Shown: positions 23,067 through 33,954 of the stretch, one piece after another
How the letters are laid out: the number at the start of each line of letters is the position of its first letter
Numbering within the stretch: the stretch's first letter is position 1
Assembly (NCBI GenBank): GCA_022570795.1
Contig: JAKUDP010000007.1
Location: 1,364,001 to 1,428,000 of the forward strand
Length of the DNA: 64,000 bases
Reading direction: 5' to 3'
From: Sphaerulina vaccinii
Lineage: Eukaryota > Ascomycota > Dothideomycetes > Mycosphaerellales > Mycosphaerellaceae
Notes under the pieces: generated by a model
Told to the model about the DNA's origin: nothing
Databases searched by the model: none
The model's input: only the letters and a program-made list of their open reading frames with translations
Made by a program: the position numbers and the translations under genes

Positions 23067-23611
23067 TTCTCGAGCCCTGCGTGGTCGTCGCTGCTGTGTG
23101 GCGGTATGTGAAGTGAACACGTATGCTTATACTCTCACAGAGCCTGAAGCACAAGAGAATGACAATGGTCGGACGAAGAAGAGGTCAAAGATTGTCGAGC
23201 TAGCTCGCAGTCTTCCTCCTCGTGTCTCTCAATGATGACTGCATGTGGATCTCGCGTTCACAAGCGCTGCGCACAGGCGCAAAGCAGACCCTTGCAGCCG
23301 CCATCTCGGAATCAGCCCCTCCAGCCGATCAGGCACGCCTTTGGAACAAACAACCATCTTTCATCCTGTGACTCTTCATCATCAATACTGCGTTTGTGGA
23401 GAGCTGCGGTGACACCGAATCTACAGATCTACTCACGCTGCTGTGCTCCAGCTGTGATCGATATCACCCCGCTGTCTTACCTACGACAGTCACATGCACC
23501 GCCGCCGATCTTAGCTCATGAGGCGCGTGAGCACGACCAACCTAGACTCTCTGGCATAGCAGTAAGCTGCCTGCATCTCTCGCTCGACTTATCTTCTTCG
23601 CAAAAGTGATC
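23067..23611. promoter_or_regulatory. Divergent promoter of SQS1 and ATG4
   Basis: 545 bp between the two start codons. No specific site recognised; a 126-codon open frame on the + strand here has no recognisable protein. Confidence 0.35.
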
Positions 23612-25002
23612 ATGAACGAGTTTGCCCGCTTCTCCAAGCGGGCAGTCGATTACATCTTCGATCGACCATCCCGAAATGAAGACACATCGCCCATCTGGTG
23701 CTTGGGACGATCCTACGATTCGGACTATCAGCCCAATCGACTAGCATCGTCCGGCGCTGCTTTGCCTGGGACATCACCCTCAGCACAGTCAGATGTCTCC
23801 CACGCCGATAGTGCTGTGGTAACGAAGACGAGCAACAAGTCGGACGAGCAAACGGCAGATAATGACGATGAGCTAGTCAAGAGCTTCGACCAAGTGCAGC
23901 TCAGCAAGTCGATGGACGAGGAAGACCTTGGCTGGCCTTCTGATTTCATAGATGACTTTGAGTCGCGGATATGGATCACATACCGAGATGGCTTTCCACC
24001 AATAGCCAAGTCATCAGACCCAGCTGCTGGCTCGAAGATGTCCTTCACCACCAAATTGCGAAGTCTGACTAACCAGCAAGGCTTCACGTCTGATACTGGC
24101 TGGGGATGCATGATCAGGAGTGGGCAGTCTCTGTTGGCGAACACAATCATCTTGCACAGGCTAGGGAGGGATTGGCGCAAGGGGCAGAAGAAGGAGGAAC
24201 ATAAGGACATTCTGTCACTCTTTGCTGATACACCCGAGGCGCCGTTTTCTATTCATAAGTTTGTGGAGCATGGTGCTCAGGCATGTGGTACATATCCTGG
24301 CGAGTGGTTTGGGCCGAATGCCACAGCGAGATGTCTGCGGTAAGTATGGGAGGTTGATCTCATGGGAAAGCGCTGACATGCTGTAGGGCTCTCACGGACA
24401 AGTATCACGAAGCCGGACTACGAGTGTATGCGCGACCGAACGACAGTGATGTATATGCGGATGCAGTGATCGAGACAGCGACCCAGAAAGACGCCGACGA
24501 TAAGTTTCAGCCCACACTTATCGTTCTCGGTATCAGATTAGGCATCGAGAAGGTCACTTCGGCGTACCATGTGGCTCTGAAGGCAGCGCTAGAGCTGCCA
24601 CAGAGTGTTGGTATCGCGGGTGGACGGCCAAGCAGCAGCCACTACTTTCTTGGACACCAGGGCGATTCATTCTTCTACCTAGACCCACACACCACACGAC
24701 CTATGCTATCGCCACAACCTTCAGCAGACGACATCGAGACGTGCCACACGAGACGGATACGAAAGCTTCCACTCTCGGAAATGGACCCTTCTATGCTTCT
24801 CGGCTTTCTCATCCACTCCAAGGAAGAGTTCGAGCAATGGCGGAAAGCTGTGTCAGAAATGCCAGGCAAAGCCATCATCCACATTCACGAGACAGAACCA
24901 AAGTACGCTACAGGTAACGAGCGAGCTGGTGCTATTGATGAAGTGGAAACGATGGATGAGACCTTGGACGAGGATGACGACGATGAGGGCGAGAAGATAT
25001 GA
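23612..25002 (+). CDS. ATG4: Cysteine protease ATG4, 447 aa
   Basis: Model is join(23612..24339, 24387..25002), 47-bp intron, phases agree. Peptidase family C54. The N-terminus has IWCLGRSY; the catalytic cysteine is Cys166 in DTGWGCMIRSGQ; the second catalytic pair is Asp342 and His344 in FYLDPHTTRP. The regulatory-loop context (GIAGGRPSSSHYFLGHQGD) is complete. The C-terminus is strongly acidic (DEDDDDEGEKI). It cleaves the C-terminal tail of ATG8 to expose glycine for lipid conjugation and later releases ATG8 from phosphatidylethanolamine; cytosolic, autophagy pathway. Length is close to other fungal ATG4 proteins. Confidence 0.96.
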
Positions 25003-25848
25003 GTGTATCATGTCTAGAGCTCTTTGCATGGAATATGAACGTAACGTGATATGAAAGGATATTCGGCGCTCTGGTGGCTCTCAGGTTGAGCATAACTGAG
25101 CGTTCTTGCATGAAGAGGACTGGGTATGGCGCACACTGCGGATGCGACTTGGCCTAGAGTCAACGATAAATACCCGAAACTGAATCAGGTCTGCTCTGCC
25201 AGCGCGTAACGCGAGCGTGACACGGTCTCTTGGCAATGTGATCTGTGCTGAAAATCGTGTACCTTGACTTGATCTGACCTCTTGTTCTCGACGTTGTAAA
25301 CACCTCCAATCTCACGACAAACATCGCAACTGCTTCGAATACTCTTTGCGAACACGTACTCGCCAGGAACTGGATCGTGTATAACGACCGATAGCGCGGC
25401 TTAGGCCCAAGGAGCAGAGCAACACGATGCAAATCAGGGTAGGAGATCCTTGGGCATGAGCTGCGTCATGTATGATCACGATGTGTATGCGGACGGCAGT
25501 CTTACGAGTCGAAGCAGATAAGGAGTCATCGGAATGAGGGGGAACGCAGAGTACTGAGCTTGTGGTACGGTGCTCATATCAGTCCTCGTGTCGATTTAGA
25601 GCTGGGGAGATCTTGAAAAAGAATAGCACGCCCACGCCTGCCTCAAAGCACCGATAGACTGCAGATCAATTTCCATATACGGCGCATTAGTGCCGACAAG
25701 CAAGCAGCTGCGGCGAGGAGCTCGTGAAATGGCAAGGTTCTGGGATAGCGACCATGGGTAGGGAGTGGGATATAAGATTGTACTGACAGCGTCAACAGAG
25801 CTCGTCGCAAGATTGAGTACCAGTGCTGCTTCGTGTCTACTGCAGGAT
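25003..25848. other. Intergenic, 846 bp
   Basis: Convergent 3' space. Short frames (25160-25432 and 25596-25883 on the minus strand) lack recognisable content. No repeat or RNA gene seen. Confidence 0.4.
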
Positions 25849-27096
25849 CTACATCTCGAACTCTGGAAGAACAACTGGGTCAACGAGCCACCCAGTACTC
25901 ATCATAATGGTTGGACCCATTTCGTCGAAATCAGTCCCGAGCATCAAGTCGAGATCGATGTTCGGGTGCCCGGTCTGGTCCATGTGAGCAGGAGCCATCT
26001 GGCCATACCGTATGCTATTCAAATCAACATGCCATTCAGCAGGTCTCAATTCAGTATCAGACTGCATCTCGCTTTGATCAGCTAGCCCAAGAGGCGCGTA
26101 ATGATCGCTGATCTGAGTTGGGAGTACTGCCGGTCGGATGCTCTGGATCATCGTGCGCTGACGACTTGCCATGCGCAGCTCTTCAATCTTGGTGCCAACG
26201 ATGTTCGCTCTTAGCATGTTATACGGACGTGCTTGAGTCTTGATGTCCACCGCTTTCGACATCAGCCTCTTCTTCACAGATCTGAATTTGGGATCATCCG
26301 ACTTGGTCGGCAGCATCTTATACCAACTTTAAAAACAATCAGTCAACGATCACGTCAACATCCCCGCAGCATACTTACAGAGACTCGGAAAGGCTTGTAC
26401 CAAGCACGAAACAAATACCGGAACTCTGGATGCCCTGTTCTGGCTTTTCTCCTTCGAGCATCACCTTCTCAATTGTCCTGTAGCGGCTGCCGCGATCGTC
26501 CATAGCTTTGAGAGCGTCCGCCAGCTGCGACTGGCTCTGACCCGATAACAACACTTCCTGGCTGAATGCCATGGCCATGTTTTCGTATGAGGGCTTGTGC
26601 TTACCCAGTCCCGATCTGAACTCTGCAAGACAAATGCAAGCGATACGCTGAACCATGCGGAGCTACTGGTCACCATCTTTGGTCCATTGAAACACTTTCA
26701 CGAGCCATGCCAAAGGGTCCTGAACTGGATAGGTGGCATTAAGCACTGGTGGCAGCCAGAAGCTTGATGGATCAGCCATCCATTTCTCGACGTTGTTCTG
26801 CAAGACTTCCAGTGTCCGACTATCGGGACCCTTATAGTCAAAGAATTGCTCGAAGCGAGCCTCTTCACGCTCGCCACGTTTCAGGATTCTGCGCTCCAGG
26901 CCTTCTATTGGCTTCGCCTTCATCGCCAGCTGGAGTTTCTCTAGGAATCTGTTCAGAGGCTTAATCTAGTTGCATACGTTAGTAATGACAAGATCAGCAT
27001 AGGGTACCGTACCTTCGCTGGGTCGTCGTCCAGCCAAGCTGTGATGTCACCAGCCGCTAGCGTCTGTAAATGATCAAGAAGGATGTCGTTCGGCAT
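25849..27096 (-). CDS. Unrecognised four-exon gene, 365 aa
   Basis: Model is complement(join(25849..26326, 26379..26622, 26674..26965, 27013..27096)). Three introns of 47-52 bp all have GT..AG ends and consistent phases, which supports one real gene. The protein starts MPNDILLDHLQTLAAGD and looks soluble and helical, with charged stretches (RRILKRGEREEARFEQFF; KKRLMSKAVDIKTQARPYNM) and an acidic C-terminus (NIDLDLMLGTDFDEMG). I see no signal peptide, membrane segment or catalytic motif, and assign no family. The last intron uses a weak AAAG acceptor. It is transcribed divergently from the dsRBD gene 685 bp away. Confidence 0.7.
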
Positions 27097-27781
27097 GATT
27101 GCGATGAAGGTGGCGGCAGCTGAGAGCATCGAGTGTTGGCGTATCAGCGGGCTACCATGAGCATATCAGTGCAAACATCAAGATGCGAGCAATGCCGATC
27201 CTGCTAGGTTCTGTCATGCGAAAGTCAGTATAAGTTGCTTGCAGCTTGCATTGGAGCCACGTCGAGCTCAATTGCAGCACAGCAGTGTTGCAGAAGAAGC
27301 TTAAACCAGGTACGTGGGTACGAAGCGGCTCTATCTCACGCTAATCCGCCGTACTTGAGGAAAACGCCCAACCTCATCGCATCTGGCACTCAGAACAGGT
27401 TTCGTCGCAATAACGGTCGAGTGCCGTGCTCTCTGATCTGTGAGGGCAATTGCATCCTCGATAAGACTTGCATAGACGCAGGGTCGCTTGACGTTGTGGC
27501 CATGGGATCATCGTGGTCTGGTTCTTCTTGGCCTGTGCGATGCGCAGCAGGAGTGGCAAATCGTCATTGAGATAGCGAGCGACGTCAACAATGAAAGACG
27601 ATATGCTCTCGTGAGATGAAGAAAGAGATCGAGAAGCGAACGTCAGCGGAGTGTGGCAGGGAGCGATGAAGATATAAGAACGTCCCTTCAACTCGAAAGT
27701 CAGGCCACACCAAATCGTGCGAAGTCCACTCCGTGTCCAAACCACTCAGACCACACACAAGAATTGAACAACAACACTAAA
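27097..27781. other. Intergenic, 685 bp (divergent promoter)
   Basis: Separates the unrecognised minus-strand gene from the dsRBD gene. The last 50 bp before 27782 are A/C-rich (ACAACAACACTAAA), a typical 5' leader. A 123-codon minus-strand frame (27374-27745) has no recognisable protein. Confidence 0.4.
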
Positions 27782-28734
27782 ATGGCGGACGGTAGCAAAG
27801 GCTTGCCCACTGAGAGCTCGCGCAGCTTCGGCACGGCGGCTTCGAACGCTGAACGCTTGTCGAGCCCGGCTTACGGTAGTGAGAAGATGCCCGTGCTCGA
27901 TGAGAAGGCGGCGTCTCGGTCAGCAGATCCTAACTTCGAGCGCTACTATGGATTTGGGAAATTGTTCTTTGACTTTGTCTTGGCTGAGCCTTTCTATCGT
28001 GCGGCGAAGGCCACAGCTAGCGCTGCCGAAATAGATGTAAGCCGCATGATCGCTTCTTCGAAGCTCGGAGTCGAAGCTGACACGGCTAGCAGGCGGGCTT
28101 TGAGCTCGTGTCTCGCGAGTATGACTATACCGCTTGTGAGAACAAGGTGTCTGCTATCTTGGACTCTGCTAGACTTATGGAGCCTAGAGGCCACCACTCA
28201 GCTCCTGACCTCGTCAAACTGAAGGCTGCTATCGGAACCGTAGCTCTAGAAGGCGACGAAGATGCCAGGAGAAGTCTAGCGAATGCAATTCGAGCTTGCA
28301 GTTCGCGTATGGGCAAAGGAAAGGGCCGCCAACAGGCTTTCCCACCATCACCACCTGACTCAATCCATGATGATTACGATGCCGAGACTGCGTTTGAAGC
28401 CCCCCGGGCTACACCTCGTTGGCAATCACCCCTTCCCCGGCATTCTGTCCCAGATGAACCGCGCTCTACGCCGTGGCGTGCCAATGATAACAGTCGCGCA
28501 CTAACAATGCGCAATGAGTCCAACATGGGATCTTATCAGTCTAGACTGAAAGAATGGGGTGATCGGAGAGGTAATCATGTCTATCAGCCAGAGGCAGAGA
28601 AAACTTCCGATGACAAAGTTGAATGGCTTGAGACAATTCATGCCGATGGCAGAACGTTCACAGGCGTGGGTAAGACGAAGAAAGAGGCCCGCCTCAACGC
28701 GGCACGCGATGCATGCATCGCTCTCGGCATATAG
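27782..28734 (+). CDS. dsRNA-binding-domain protein, two exons, 298 aa
   Basis: Model is join(27782..28036, 28093..28734); the 56-bp intron (GTAAGC..GCAG, branch-like GCTGACA) shifts between two frames correctly; a TAG acceptor three bases earlier is also in phase. The C-terminal 70 residues match a double-stranded RNA-binding domain: helix 1 SYQSRLKEWGDRRG, the beta segment VEWLETIHADGRTFTGVG, and the helix-2 motif KTKKEARLNAARDACIALG whose KKEA lysines contact the RNA backbone. The region before it is low-complexity and probably disordered. No catalytic domain is visible. It lies 133 bp upstream of, and codirectional with, a predicted deaminase, which makes a functional pairing worth testing. 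Confidence 0.8.
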
Positions 28735-28867
28735 CGTGTATGTGAGTGTACGCATGCCAATCAGGATGCATGCAGGGACGCAGATCTCAGGCTTAGCTCG
28801 TGTTCGCCACTACCCGAGATAGACTACATATATGTCTGCGTCAGCATGACAGCGAGCTGCTAGATCA

Positions 28868-30316
28868 ATGGCAAGTTCTTCGAAGACTAGTGAGCCACTT
28901 GTCGAGCATCTTCACCTGCTCCTAAGGGCGAAGTCTCTTGTGCAAAAAGCGGCGCCAGAGTATGTCGGCCTTCATTTTGGAAGACAGAGCTGCGCACAGT
29001 TCAAGCCACCCTCCACGCCATGGCATCGCCTGCTGGATTCGATAAGCTTCTTGTGCGATTTCGATGTTGGAGGAGAGACCATCAGGGCTGTCGGCGCACA
29101 GGCTACAGCCTCCAACACAGTGCTCTGGATCGCTACGGCCCACGGAGACGTCAACACGTTGGAAAAGCATGTTCAAAGCATTCTTCGGAAGCTTGAACGC
29201 ATGCTGGACACTTCTGGAAGCAAGTCTCGATCTCAAGGCGATACAGCAAGAGAGATCTGCGTTGCTGCCATCGAGGCTTCGCCACGACGCATAGACAGCA
29301 ACAGACAGCGCATGATCACGTCTATAGATCAGGCTTTAGAACGACTTGAGCACAGGAATGATCGTCAAGGCTCGTATAAAGCGCCGTTTGTTTGTTCGAA
29401 GGGCTGTCACTGATGCTGAGTCACAGATGTAACTTTACGAGACGAGCTTCTGACACTCCGAGTCATTGCTAAGATGAAGGATAAGGGCTACTCGGATCTC
29501 AACTTATGCTTGGCAGCGTACGAGTTTCGTCATGGCAAAGGCAGACAACACCTTGATAGACTGGTCGCGACTACTACTGACACGGTTTGGAGACATCTAT
29601 CACATCGTATTGGCCGAAGTGGAGCGGTGGTGAAAGACTCACGATTCCTAGCCAAGACCGCATTCGAGTTTCAAGACATATTGCGAGGCTGTGCTGTCGC
29701 CGTGGTTCCCAAGCAGTTCCAAGTCAAGGAAGAACTGGAAAGGGAGGTCGACCCCGAGGCCTTGCTCTCGATTGTCTGTCCATGGCTTTCAGAGCAGCCG
29801 AGGTTGTTCGCTGAGACCGTGACCAAGATGAGAAGCGCTCTGCAGCAGGAGAAGGACACGTCGAACAGAGGTCCGATGGCTGAAGTATCAAATGCGAAGC
29901 GCAAGAAGTCACGGTACAGACCAGTGCTGCCAGTCGTCCATGCAGAGGTTATGATGCTGGAGCATTTCTACACCAACCAGCTGGAGTTCGTGAACAACGA
30001 TCGCTACATCGGAAGCAGTAAGCCATCATGCTTCGCCTGTGCTGAGTACTTTCAAGGTCATCCTGGCGGTTTCGCCGAGCGCCCAGGTCATGGAAATGTT
30101 TGGGTGAAGTGGACACCGCCGCGGACTGCCGATGGCAGACTTCGTTCTGTCACGATACGAGTCCTGCAAGACATGGCAGACAGTATCCATGCGGATCTAC
30201 GAACTCACATCCTGGGTAACTTCTGGGGACGGAAGCAGAGTCGTGACTCGGAGACAGGCATGACTGAAAGTATCAAGTGGAGTGGCCGGACAGCTACGTT
30301 AGCTGGACCTTCATGA
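28868..30316 (+). CDS. OTT_1508-like predicted nucleic-acid deaminase (copy 1), 461 aa
   Basis: Model is join(28868..29363, 29427..30316). The 63-bp intron (GTCAAG..CACAG) is the only splice I found that keeps frame; exon 2 reads VTLRDELLTLRVIAKMKDKG. The C-terminal part has the zinc-deaminase signature of the fungal OTT_1508-like family (PF14441): His337-Ala-Glu339 in VVHAEVMML and the cysteine pair Cys367/Cys370 in SKPSCFACAEYF, then HPGGF and GNVWVKWTPP. H, E and both C ligands are intact, so it is predicted catalytically competent. The N-terminal 300 residues are helical and of unknown role. The substrate is unknown. Neighbours are a dsRBD gene upstream and a BTB gene 191 bp downstream, all on the same strand. 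Confidence 0.82.
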
Positions 30317-30506
30317 AGAAGAGAGCTGCACGGCAGATTGGTGACTTTGGGTAGGTAGGAGCAAGTACGGCGAATTAGCGTGAAGTGTAGATCCTGGCGC
30401 GAAAAGCTTGATTGCTCATATGCAACATGGAGTGTGCACATCTGATGCCTCTGACATGCCACATCAGTCTATGCGACTCCTCGAGATCTTCCACTTCACC
30501 CACGCA

Positions 30507-31483
30507 ATGATGTCGACCCTCGCAAAAGAGTAAGCAAGTCCCGATAGCATGCAGCATGAAGGCAACACACACAACTGACTTGTTTCAGTTTCGCTCAGTC
30601 AAGGCCACGCAAGTTCCAGATTGGCTATTCGTCGACAACATTCTTCGTGCATCCAGCTCTTCTTCCGGAGAACTTTGGTGCAGCCAATGGGCTCGACGAG
30701 CAGCAAGGCGGCTCGAACAAAGGCGTCGTGATCAAGAATTGCGACTCTGACACATTCGCGCGCTTCGTTGAGTATTTGTATACGGGCGAGTATACAGCAG
30801 CAAAGCCTCGAATAAGGTGCAGCGATGTTTCTGGCTCAGACTGCTGGTCAGAAGACGAGCCCACTCCAGACACGTCAAAAGCAGACACGGACGACGACTG
30901 CTCCGCCCCTATCGAGCAGGACGATGACATAGCTGAGGTTCAGTGCAAGAAATGCAGAAAGCTCGGAACGCAAGCCACCAACAAGAATGTGAAGTTTGCA
31001 TGGGCCAAGCCAAAGCCCGTTCGCACTCTGCGTGAGCAAGCATGGGATAGATTCGTCGCTCAATCACCACCAGGACCAGAGACGTGCGGAAGAGCAGCTT
31101 GTGACACTGTGCCGACGAACGACGATCCCAATGAAGACTACACCGAAGTCCTTCTGACGAATGCCCGACTCCACAGCTTTGCTATCGATTACAAAGTAGA
31201 GGGCTTGGAAAGGCTCTCTCTTATAAGACTGCACGAGACCTTAGTCAACTTCACCATGCACGACGAATGTGCTACTGATGTAGCAGCGCTTTTCGAGTAT
31301 TGCTTTGAGGGGATGCAGTTGGACGAGGACCTGTTGGGCCACGAGCTCCGAGATCTGGTCGTTGGCTATGTGGCCTGTCACATTGAGAAGTTGACGTACG
31401 ATAGTCTATTCAATCGTACGCTGCGAGCCTGGAACAGCGCGGCAGTTGATCTGATCCAACAGCTAGTGAACAGGTTGGACTGA
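30507..31483 (+). CDS. BTB/POZ-domain protein (short form, copy 1), 305 aa
   Basis: Model is join(30507..30529, 30589..31483). The tiny first exon (MMSTLAKD) joins FAQSRPRKFQIG in phase 2. The BTB fold is recognised from FFVHPALLPENF and the signature IKNCDSDTFARFVEYLYTGEY. A low-complexity acidic/Cys insertion (about residues 92-175) follows before the second half (DYTEVLLTNARLHSFAIDYKVEGLERLSLIRLHETL...). Fungal BTB proteins of this layout are mostly uncharacterised; BTB domains dimerise and can be Cul3 ubiquitin-ligase adaptors. It is homologous to the longer gene at 35018-36891, including the position of the first intron. It lies directly downstream of deaminase copy 1. Confidence 0.85.
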
Positions 31484-31634
31484 TACATGAGATCGAGGCG
31501 AGCTTCGGTGGTTTGTTTGGATAGCTTTTGCTATAAGCATGTTCAGTAATGACTGACGTTACAATTGCCCTTTCGGTCGCTCGACCATGCCATCATAGCA
31601 TGACAGGAGGCTTTATGCCGTGCTTGCGTCTGCC

Positions 31635-31845
31635 TCAGTTCTTCTTGGATCCAGTGTTGGTGTTGCCCTTGTTGGCAGCATTTGCATTCTTGTCGCCGGC
31701 GGACTGAGCACGCTGAGCGAAACCAGGATCGTTGCCAGATTTGGCCTGTTGAGAGATGAGCAGCTGGGACGGAGCCAATGCTTTAGCTACTCACATTGGC
31801 CGCTTGAATGCGAGCTGCATCTTCTTTGGACATCTGGCCGGACAT
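31635..31845 (-). CDS. Small SMP-domain protein, two exons, 53 aa
   Basis: Model is complement(join(31635..31745, 31795..31845)), with a 49-bp intron in phase 0. The product reads MSGQMSKEDAARIQAANAKS, then GNDPGFAQRAQSAGDKNANA, ending in TNTGSKKN. This is the single-copy SMP (seed maturation protein-like, PF04927) pattern of small hydrophilic fungal proteins: KEDAARIQSA followed by FAARAQSAGDKN. These are LEA-like and associated with desiccation or stress tolerance in other organisms; here that is inference. It is too short to be found by simple open-frame length. Confidence 0.8.
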
Positions 31846-32849
31846 GACTGTAGGAGGTGTTGCTTGGTTGCGGTCGATGTTTCCAATTCGTGAGGTTGCT
31901 TCGGACGAGCAAGAAGCTGTGAAGAACCTGACCTTATATGTCTTGTAGCTCAATCTACCATTCTGACGTACGTCTTAGGCTCTGTCGCATATCCAGCATA
32001 TGACCGCCGGAAAGCTCATCGTTCGACAAGAGAGCTTGCTTGAGTTTGGCGCTAATTTGCCGTAGGCCACGATTCCCCTCAGAACAATGCAGACGGCCTC
32101 TTCTGGTCTTGATCTGGAACGTGTACTGCTTGTCGATCGACAATGTTGGACGTCGGTAGTCTTTGTGACACACTGCCGAATCGTGAGGCCAGATGCTTTC
32201 CCTTGCCAGTGCGCTGCTGGAAAGGCCTTCATGCAAATCAAGAAGCTACGACGCACACAAGCACGCTCGAGCTGCAGCAGTCCTGACGAAGGGCACGATG
32301 ACATCTCTACTACTCAGTAGAGGCTGGCTGGCAGGCAGGCGCTCGGATCATCTTCAGCAGCATGCTTTGGAGTGCTGTCTAATCTCACATCGCGATCTTA
32401 ATGAGCATCAGGAGCTTCTGCGACTTCCCACATCTTCTCTGGCATCATACACAGTCTGTGAACTCCTCCACAATTTGGAACGCGTAGAGTCTTGACGTGT
32501 CTGTCGTGGAAGTTCGCGTTCGTGCATAGGCCTGGCTAGCCTTCAATTTGGCAGATATGGGCCTCGAGAAGGCTCCAGATCATGGGTCATGGTGGCGTGC
32601 ATGTAGAGTATTCGACAGGTCAGAATTGGGATTGTGGTTGATGGACGCGTCGTGGAGGACGAGCAGGACGAGACGGATGAAGTTGAATTTCTTGGCAGCT
32701 GAACCAACTTCACCTCGGCGTCTTGGTCTCTTCTCAGCCCTCAATCTTCCTGAAAATGGCAGGATTCGTGCTGGATATGCCATGAAATCGTGACAATGGC
32801 AGTATATACCTGAGTAAGTCGAGCATGTGAACTTGTAGAACAGGTACCA
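31846..32849. other. Intergenic, about 1 kb
   Basis: Divergent space between the SMP gene and the NTF2-like gene. A minus-strand frame of 109 codons (31975-32304) has no recognisable content. Nothing else seen. Confidence 0.4.
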
Positions 32850-33314
32850 ATGCCGCCCGCAACCTCGAGCGAACCCACAATCGACACCGTCGCGCATAAG
32901 ATCGAGCACGATACCGCCCTCTTCGTAGCCGCCATCAACGAACGCAACCTTGACGCAAACAAGGAACCATGGAACTTGACCACTGCCAACTTTCGAGCAA
33001 ATCTCGGCATGTCTCCGTGGTTCAAGGAAAGGTCTAGTCCTGCGACCGAGCTCGACTTGCACGAGGTGCTCGATCATTGGCAGAAGTTGACGACAGAGCA
33101 TCCAGAAGCATACATCGAGATCGTAGATCGATATACAACAGTGGACAATGATGGCGCGTTCGCTGAAAGCTACGAGTGTGGCAAACACTTCAACGTGCGT
33201 GTAGGCGTTGTGAAGCAGTGCATAAGCAAGACGATATGGAAACGAGTGAAAGGAGACTGGAAGGTTACGATGGTCGTCGCGTTGGAAGGCATGGACTATG
33301 CAGGTGTGATGTGA
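32850..33314 (+). CDS. Small NTF2/SnoaL-like protein, 154 aa
   Basis: Single exon from an ATG at 32850. An N-terminal helix (AHKIEHDTALFVAAINERNLDA) precedes alternating beta segments (YIEIVDRYTTVDND, HFNVRVGVVKQCISKTIWKRVKGDWKVTMVVALEGMD) with the W-K-V spacing seen in SnoaL-like/NTF2-like folds. Length fits. No signal peptide. These folds bind small molecules or act as isomerases, but key residues are not conserved enough to assign an activity. Confidence in the fold is moderate and in function low. Confidence 0.6.
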   Translation: MPPATSSEPTIDTVAHKIEHDTALFVAAINERNLDANKEPWNLTTANFRANLGMSPWFKERSSPATELDLHEVLDHWQKLTTEHPEAYIEIVDRYTTVDNDGAFAESYECGKHFNVRVGVVKQCISKTIWKRVKGDWKVTMVVALEGMDYAGVM

Positions 33315-33954
33315 TGATGTTCAGAAGCGGGGAGGTGTGCATTGTCTCTCCGCCGAGCTGCGTGGTTCACACCGAGAATCAGAGATACTTCAGGTATAAG
33401 ACCGACACTTCGAATCATTCTCCATTTCCACACCGAAAAGTGCTGGCGACTTAGCTCTGCATCGAGCAGCGTAGACTGCTAGAAGCTGGAGAGGCGTCAA
33501 CGACCATTTCCCTCGACCTTAGATGGCACTACTAACATATCTGTGCTACGCGGTCAGTCTTGCCCAGAGATGCAACACTTTGCTTTGGCCTACGTTGAGA
33601 GTTCCAGCCTACATTGCTCGTGGAGGTGTCAATACTTGCCATTGGAGGGTGCATCGCCGCTCGCCAGTCTAAATCTCGAGGCTTGCGCTTTGCATTCCAA
33701 GGCAATGAGCTCCTCCCTACTGCAGTTGCGCCGCTTACAGTCTCGACGACTACCATAGGCTGAACCTTAGTGCAACGTACCGCTTTGTCTTGCCAAGACT
33801 CATCCTCTATAAGATCAGACCACCGGGCTGAATATGCATATGCATGAAGCTCATGCGTGGCGTGAGCTTTGCTATGCTTCGCAGTGTTGGCTACATCAGT
33901 GGAAGCTTGCCCACTCTGTGTGTGGCCATTCGACCCAGAGTCTGCAAGCTCAAC
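33315..33954. other. Intergenic, 640 bp
   Basis: No supported gene. The frame that opens at 33844 runs into the next gene; its true start is taken as the internal ATG with a signal peptide at 33955. Confidence 0.35.

Noticed and set aside
29364..29426. Reading deaminase copy 1 as two separate genes (28868-29413 and 29474-30316)
   Set aside because: An upstream extension of the second frame (VTLRDELLTLRVIAKM) and a phase-correct 63-bp intron join them into one protein of family-typical length.
31955..32304. Minus-strand frames of 93-109 codons
   Set aside because: No protein similarity and no splice partners; Ser/Arg composition looks random.
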